Shown in pieces: positions 57,924 through 64,000 of a stretch of DNA of 64,000 nucleotides. The stretch covers positions 1,287,501 to 1,351,500 of the forward strand of contig BRXU01000005.1 of assembly GCA_030267565.1 (NCBI GenBank), read 5' to 3'. The notes beneath the pieces were generated by a model. That model had not been told where the DNA came from. It saw only the letters and a list, made by a program, of their open reading frames with translations, and did no database searches. Positions within the stretch are counted from its first letter, which is position 1, and every line of letters starts with the position of its first letter. This DNA is from Pleodorina starrii (Eukaryota; Chlorophyta; Chlorophyceae; Chlamydomonadales; Volvocaceae). The translations under genes and the position numbers were made by a program.

Positions 57924-60442
57924 TTCTCCACGGTCTTTGGCTACGCACGCCGCTCAGGCCTTTAAGAATTTATTGTTATTCTTTACTATTTTACGCATAT
58001 TCACTCCGTCCGTGTACAAGAAAGGCAAGAAGCGCTCCGCTCGGCTCCTCCGCTGTCATGCCCTCAAAGTACGAAGATGGACAAGCGCAAGGGTGCAAAC
58101 GTAGAGGGAAATACTGCCAGTTTTGATAATATGCTACGAAACCGATCGGCCTACACGCGGTTTCAAGCTTCAGAATACCGGGCACCAGTAGTTGCCTCGA
58201 GAGGGCGCCTCACAAGTCACAACTGATTGGCATTAGTCGGCACATGATTACCCAAACGCAGTCATGAATGAAGGAAACTCTCGCTTCCAAATCATCTAGT
58301 CCAACGCAGTCTGCATCGGATGCTGTCATTGGGCGTGGTTTTCCAGGACTGTCCACACAAGTTACATCGGGAGGCATCGTACCGTGTGACATCAAATCAA
58401 GAAAATATTATACTATTCCCTACGAAACATTGTATGTTTTCTCCCGAAGGCGGCCGACGGCGAACGTGTGCGAAGTCGCTTGCCGAATGGTTGGCCTTGG
58501 GAGTTGCATTCGCTGGGCACAGCGCTGCACCCGCTGAAGGTTGCGCACAAAACACGAGTGAATTTTGTCTTTCAGTGATGCTTTTTCTGGCGGGAATAGG
58601 CCGTTTCTTAGAAGTCTAGGATGTATAAGCTGTCTGGGCGACTGGGCGGCGGTTGCGTGGACGGCAGCAGCGGGGCGGCTCGCGGGACGACGGAAAAGCG
58701 AACGTTGGCGACCACGTTGCTCAAACATATACGCCGCAAAGAATGCCTGGAAAGTCTGAAAGCGGTTCCGTCCTTGATCAGAAGCAGCGCGCGGCGCATG
58801 CAAGCAAAGCCCGGTCCGGCGTCTGCTCTGCTACTGGGCTGTGTGTGTAGTGGTTAGATTGGGCTCCAGACTTCGGAATCAAGAAGTGATCCAGCTGGAC
58901 GCAAGGCAAGGCTCAGAAGCCCTCAATCCCGTGGGAATTTGCCATGTGGCACCCTGCTGCCATGGCATCGCGCGTAGGTGAGGCGATGGCAGCCAAACCG
59001 CTCTTAAGGGCAAAATACGGCCTTACGGTATGCCCTTAAGTCATTTTGCAAACTGTCGCAGGGCTTCTGCCCGTATTGTTACATCTCCTGGTGCTCACCG
59101 CGCCAATTGGCGCCGAGCTCAGCGGCGAAGACCTCACAAACATCGCTGCTGTGATGGCATCGATGGGAAGGGTAGCAAACGCCATGACCGTTAACCCACA
59201 CGTTTTTTGCGTCTATCGATCGCCGTGGTGGGTGGAGCACCGCCAAACGGCCCTTTCCACGGAATTCGTGCTAGATAGAGTGTCACGCCGCATTACCGTA
59301 CTCGCTGTGTTTCACATAATAGCCAAGGACCCAACTGACCCATGGCCGGAAACCGTTAACCAACTAACCGCCGCGGTAATACGCAAATCGGACGGTGCAG
59401 CAAACCAGCATGACAAGAGCACTGGAGCGAGGCGCAAGGCTGTCCCACGGTTGCGGTAAATAAGATGTGCAACTGAGTGGGCATCGTTAATGTATGCATG
59501 GTGTATATATGCACCATGTAGGCCGCGTCTGCGTAGCTCGTAGTCCTTCCGCCCACTCTCTGGCTACCCCGGCACAATAACCACACCACCATTGGGCCCG
59601 GTCTGACGCCGGAACGGCCATATCTTCAGCGAAACCATCGTTATGTCATAGTACGACTCGATTCGACAATGCTGGCCAAATCCTGCCAGGGTTGTTCCTT
59701 GTTCCGAATGCGCCTGCAACACGGCGCCGCACCTCGCAGCCGGCCGGAAGGTAGCGCGTAGATATGCTACGTACAAAACGTATAAACAGCCACGACCTCC
59801 GACACCAACAACTACCGCTAACTAGCTCCATGAACTGTTCCGTGAACCGTGATGCCAATTCCTCAGCGACGCTAAATTACCCTGACAACGGCACAGGTGT
59901 CCCTAATAAGCCCTAAAAAGCCGGTCAGTGGAGCCACCCTCTAACTATCTGTTACTGACCAGCACCTCATTTGCAGCCCCAGACATTCATTTAATATATT
60001 GTTGCATAAACTACCACCTCAAAATTCGATACTGACTGCGATGCATCCATCGATCGGGAGAGAGCCAATGGTGTACCGGTAAGCCTGTAAGCGAGCCACC
60101 TGAGGATGTGAGGAACATGGTTTTTTAAGTTTGCCATAGGAAAGACCAACCCCGGGTTCGCATATGGGTTGAAGTGGTCATAATTGCATTAGTTCTTCAA
60201 GGATAAAGCCCCATCAGGCCGCTCCATCTTCAACGATTATAAAGCCCCATCGCATAGTTTAGCCTGGTTTACGAATTACGGTTGTCAAGAATGCTTATGA
60301 TGAAGACGTCATTGACTCACTAGAAAGATTTGCAAGCCTGACTCACTGCATTTTTTTTACTTCGCACCGTGAAGTAATGCGGGTCTTGCGGATTGGTTAA
60401 TACAGGTCGATATTTATTTTAACGTTCTCAGAGAACCAGGTG
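57924..60442. other. Intergenic region, no gene recognised
   Basis: Upstream of zinc-finger gene A up to the target site of the second LINE. The promoter of gene A should be near 57.95-58.2 kb. A degenerate tRNA-like stretch is at about 58845-58892. ORFs in 58.4-59.9 kb have no family signature and mostly no ATG. Confidence 0.4.
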
Positions 60443-60454
60443 TATATTATATTT
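60443..60454. repeat. Target-site duplication of LINE copy 2, 3' side
   Basis: TATATTATATTT here is repeated at 63430-63441. The LINE's tail begins immediately to the right. Confidence 0.7.
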
Positions 60455-63429
60455 TTTTTCTATTGTATTGTATTACAAGCTCGAGAGCTCATAAGGCCCA
60501 GACGAGCCAGGAGGCTCATGGACCGCGAGAATAGGCAGGTCAAAAAGGAGCTAAGAACTATGTCGCCAAGCAGAAACTAAAGCAGGATCACAAACGAAAA
60601 CAGGTAAAATGAACAAACATTCAAACTAGCATAGAAGACCGCCGTACCCAGATGTTGTGAACTAATTCAGCTAAGCCGCGTTGATTGTCCGCGCCCGTAA
60701 CAGCAAGCATAGGCGGTGAAATGTAGTCGCCTAAAATGACACCTAGGGTGCTAAAACCCTGACGTATATCGTCGTACGCCGAACACTCCATCAGCACATG
60801 ATATTCGTCTTCAGTACCACTATCACAGACCCTACAAGTACGCTCAGACCTCTGCCGTCCAGCAGGTCGATTATTCTCAATAGGCCAGGCTCCTAGACGA
60901 AAACGCAAAAGAGAAGCATAGGGTTTGGGGGGGATATACCCAGCCGTATGTTTCGGCATCCCCATCCAGTGCGTGTGCCGACACATCTTCACACCGGGCT
61001 TGTGGTTATCAGAAACGAACTCACGCGGGGGCGTGAGAAGCCTGCTGTTAAGCCAGTCTTCATCAAACCTCTGCTCCAACGTCCAAATCAAATTCCCAAT
61101 ATTAAGCGAACGCGACGCAACAAAGTCGACTTGGCCCTCCAAATCAAGACCCGGCGGGGGCTCCGGCCAGTGGTCCTGTCCCAAACACCTGAGTCCTCGT
61201 AAAACCAAGGCTCCCCACCCATGACCTGACAAGTCTGATTGAAGGGCAAGCCGAATTTCCTCACGAAACACTCTATGGAATACCGAACCCTTCGCATCAA
61301 CCAGCTTGTTCCAGAAACGGTAGATGAGAGAAGCCCAGTGAACATGCAACGGGCGCTGCCCGAATTCCCTGAACAGGATTTTGTTGTCCGGAATCTTGCG
61401 CAGACCCGCGAGCATCTTCAAGTACATGCGTTGCAGCCCAACCATCCGATTCTCTAGCGCCTTTTCAAAATAGCAGTACCGACCTTGGGGATCGCGATCA
61501 CGTTCGACCACTTGCAGAATGTACGACGGGCCCCAGACCTGTACCCCATAGGAAAGGATGGCGCAGATCTGCACGTCGAAGCACTTGAGGGCGACCCTAG
61601 GAACGAACAAACCACGTCTACGAAGCTTGTTAACGAGAGCAAAAACCGCACGTTGTCCCGCACCGAATAGCTCGTCTGTGCATGCCTCGAAAGGTGCCTC
61701 CGGACCGTAATGTAACCCTAGGTACCTAGCGCGACGCGCCCACTCCATCTCCTCAAAGCGGATCGTGTTGCCTACTATACGCCTCATACCAACCTTAACC
61801 AAACGGTACGCAAGGTCTCGTAAGTTCTGGGACGGGTGAAAATACACAACCTCGCACTTACGGGTGTGAACCGTCAGACCGAAGGCAGTACACCACTCAG
61901 ACAACGCCTGCAAGAGACACATCAGACGGAGGTGGCTAAACGCAAAAAGATTGAGATCATCGGCGTAAAGGATGAGAGGAACGCGCAGCCCATCAACTAC
62001 CGGGCATTCGTTAGCACACATGGCGGCCGGGGCAAGTTTATCCTTAGCTTCTACGTAGTCCGCAAACCCTTCGACGAAAAACCCGAATAGAGTGGGGCTA
62101 AGGGGACAGCCCTGTTTGACACCTTGCATAGCCTCAAAGGGGTCGCCAAGTTTACCATTGACCTTCACACGCAAAACAACCCGATCATAACCGGCCATCA
62201 GGGCGTCGAGCATAGCCCCGTGCAATCCACGCTCACGAAGACGCTGCCAGAGTAGCTGACGTGGAACGCGATCAAAGGCCTTTTCAAAATCAACCTGGCA
62301 AACAAAAAGCGGAGTGCTACTAGGGGGCCCTGTCCTATGCCTGTCGATGAGATGACGCAATAACAGCAGATTGTGGATAGTGCCAATTTTCGCGCGAAAG
62401 CCACCCTGAAACGGAGATCGAGCCTGCGCCAATTCCCCCCAACGACTAAGCCGCCGCTCCAAAATGGCCGCATAGCACTTTGCTAAGGCCCCACCTACCG
62501 CCAGGCCGCGATAGTTGCCTTTTTCGTGAACATCGCCCTTTTTATGGATAGGCGTAAGACAGGACACCTCGAACTGAGCAGGGAAGTCACCAGTACTGCG
62601 GATGTGTTCAAACAAGCGATGGACATGGGGTGTGAGCACATTAAAGAAACGCCCTTCAACCTCCCGCTTGGCGTACTTATAACATTCGGCCGGGACGCTA
62701 TCTAACCCACTCGACTTATTGTTACTAAGCGATGAGATAACCAAGCCAACTTCCTCCACGGTGAAAGGGGAATTCAGTGACGCGGCTAGCTCAACCCGGC
62801 TGGGCCGAGCGCCTGCGCTATCCTCCCATCCCCCGCCACCCTCACGACCGTGAACTCCGTTGATAAAACTAAGGATGGCCTCTACATCTGCGTCTCTGCC
62901 GGCATTCGTGTTGCCGTTAAACAAGTTTTCAAAGTACTCACTCCAAACGCCCACCTCTGAAATAGGACAGTCCTCACCCAGAGTCGCGTTCACGATTTTC
63001 CAGAAGGCGCGCGGGTTGCTCTGGCACGACCCTAACAGGCTTTCAAACTCAGACGTGCGGTATGCATCTCTAGCGTTACGGATGAGGCGCTGATAATGCG
63101 TACGGAGACGACTGAATTCCGCACGAGCAGTCGGGTCGTTAAGGGTTCCCTCCGTGCGCATGCGGGCTTTGTGATTGAGCATAGCCGTACGAGCAACCGC
63201 ACACTCCTCCGTCCACCAAGGTGCATCACCCTGTCCACGAACTTGAGCGCGGCCGCGGGGCCGGCCAAACACCCGAGACAGCACTTGGGCAAGCTCCTTA
63301 CCCAACAAGTCGATAGCCTGCGTGGCGTTGATTTGCCCCCCGAGCTCGGCCATAATAGCGGAAATCCTAGTTAGAACCGGAGCGTCATCCGTTGCGAAAG
63401 CCTGGGCATAGCGTTGCCACTGGCGTATA
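60455..63429 (-). mobile_element. 5'-truncated LINE, copy 2, with long intact ORF
   Basis: On the minus strand the element runs from 63429 to a TGTAA (60473-60477), an (ATACA)-type tail and a short T/A run, with a 12-bp duplication of target DNA on both sides. Its last 50 bp before the tail resemble the same part of copy 1 (CATGAGCCTCC ... GAGCTC ... CTTGTAA). The endonuclease end is missing. Confidence 0.88.
60621..63429 (-). CDS. LINE ORF2: reverse transcriptase with C-terminal zinc knuckle (N-terminal endonuclease lost)
   Basis: The frame is open for about 935 codons without a stop. RT blocks in order: AKCYAAILERRLSRW, QGGFRAKIGT, CQVDFEKAFDRVPR (first catalytic Asp), GVKQGCPLSPTLFGFFVEGF, LILYADDLNLFAF (catalytic Asp pair), FGLTVHTRKCEV, ARYLGLHYG. 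The C-terminus has KPGVKMCRHTHWMGMP and the knuckle CRVCDSGTEDEYHVLMEC. There is no AP-endonuclease domain because the copy is 5'-truncated. The first ATG-like codons at 63461-63430 are target DNA, including the duplicated site, so no native start is present. The absence of stops suggests a young insertion. Confidence 0.9.
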
Positions 63430-63441
63430 TATATTATATTT
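63430..63441. repeat. Target-site duplication of LINE copy 2, 5' side
   Basis: TATATTATATTT, identical to 60443-60454; the bases beyond each copy differ. Confidence 0.7.
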
Positions 63442-64000
63442 GGCCTGCTGTTCAAAGTCAAAATGTACAGCTAGTACGGGTGGGACGAGCGTGCCAGATT
63501 AACGTCAGTAGGTGAATAATCGATAAGGCACAGAAAGCTGGTATAAATAGACCTGCAACAATAGTGAACGACGCTGGACGTCGCTGGAACGACGCCACAG
63601 ATGAGTTAGTCGCCGGCGGTAAATTCCAATTAGAAATGATGTTGTAAATTGACGCTTGTACGAAGTGGAGTAAGCACAGGTCTAAAGCGAAGCAACGACG
63701 GTTATGTAGACCTTCAGAGAGCGGGCGAGCCGCAAATGATTCGTAGCAACAGGCAACAGGGCAGGTACGGCGGCCCCAGCAGCGGGTACAGCCTCGCATC
63801 CCTTGCTTTCTTAGATTTCGAGATCGGTACATAACGCCACTGTTAGAATAGCTTCGAATGGAATCTACAATATAAATGGCGTCCGCAAATGCGTCATGAA
63901 TAGGTGAGTAACTGTCGCGTTATCCGCCTCAGTTCTTCTTCATCCTGTTGAGTGTTGGTCATCCAAGCTTGCACAAAATGTTAAAAATGCGGAAACTCCA
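63442..64000. other. Sequence right of LINE copy 2, no gene recognised
   Basis: Unique-looking DNA with no supported ORF up to the window end. Confidence 0.4.

Noticed and set aside
59046..59459. Plus-strand ORF beginning with a signal-peptide-like stretch (LLPVLLHLLVLTAP)
   Set aside because: The start codon is TTG, not ATG, and nothing beyond the hydrophobic stretch is recognisable.
63430..63461. N-terminal codons of the LINE ORF up to the apparent start
   Set aside because: They cover the duplicated target site and flanking DNA, so they are not part of the element.

Overview
The window is nuclear DNA of a volvocine green alga, a Chlamydomonas relative. The evidence is high GC content, genes broken into many short exons, TGTAA polyadenylation signals downstream of several genes, Ala/Gln/Gly-rich protein linkers, and a centrin that as I recall the family is nearly the Chlamydomonas protein. 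All gene models were built by hand from splice sites, reading phase and family knowledge. No database search was run.

Layout. 0.2-6.8 kb (minus): part of an OSCA/CSC1 (DUF221) mechanosensitive-channel gene with repeats in its introns and a 5' end not found. 7.0-8.8 kb (plus): a 5'-truncated LINE. 11.1-15.9 kb (minus): an At4g00755-like protein. 17.6-20.1 kb (minus): a WDR61/VIP3/SKI8 WD40 protein. 21.6-25.9 kb (minus): a DUF1517 (FLAP1-like) chloroplast protein. 26.3-27.9 kb (plus): centrin. 28.6-33.9 kb (minus): a secreted purple acid phosphatase. 34.2-35.0 kb (plus): V-ATPase subunit G. 35.6-39.5 kb (plus): a type II membrane protein with a DDD motif, probably a glycosyltransferase. 41.5-48.4 kb and 49.7-57.9 kb (both minus): two very large paralogous regulators with arrays of GATA-like zinc fingers, one also with a PHD finger. 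60.4-63.4 kb (minus): a second LINE with a long intact reverse-transcriptase ORF and a 12-bp target-site duplication.

The most novel material is the zinc-finger pair at 41-58 kb. Both genes end in the same multi-exon C-terminal module, which I cannot assign to a known family. It includes an identically placed 39-nt microexon. In one paralog three fingers are split by introns, two of them GC-AG. In the other a finger is split by an intron that holds a LINE 3' fragment lying open in the host frame. The housekeeping genes between 11 and 40 kb are unrelated to each other; several are arranged as divergent or convergent pairs.
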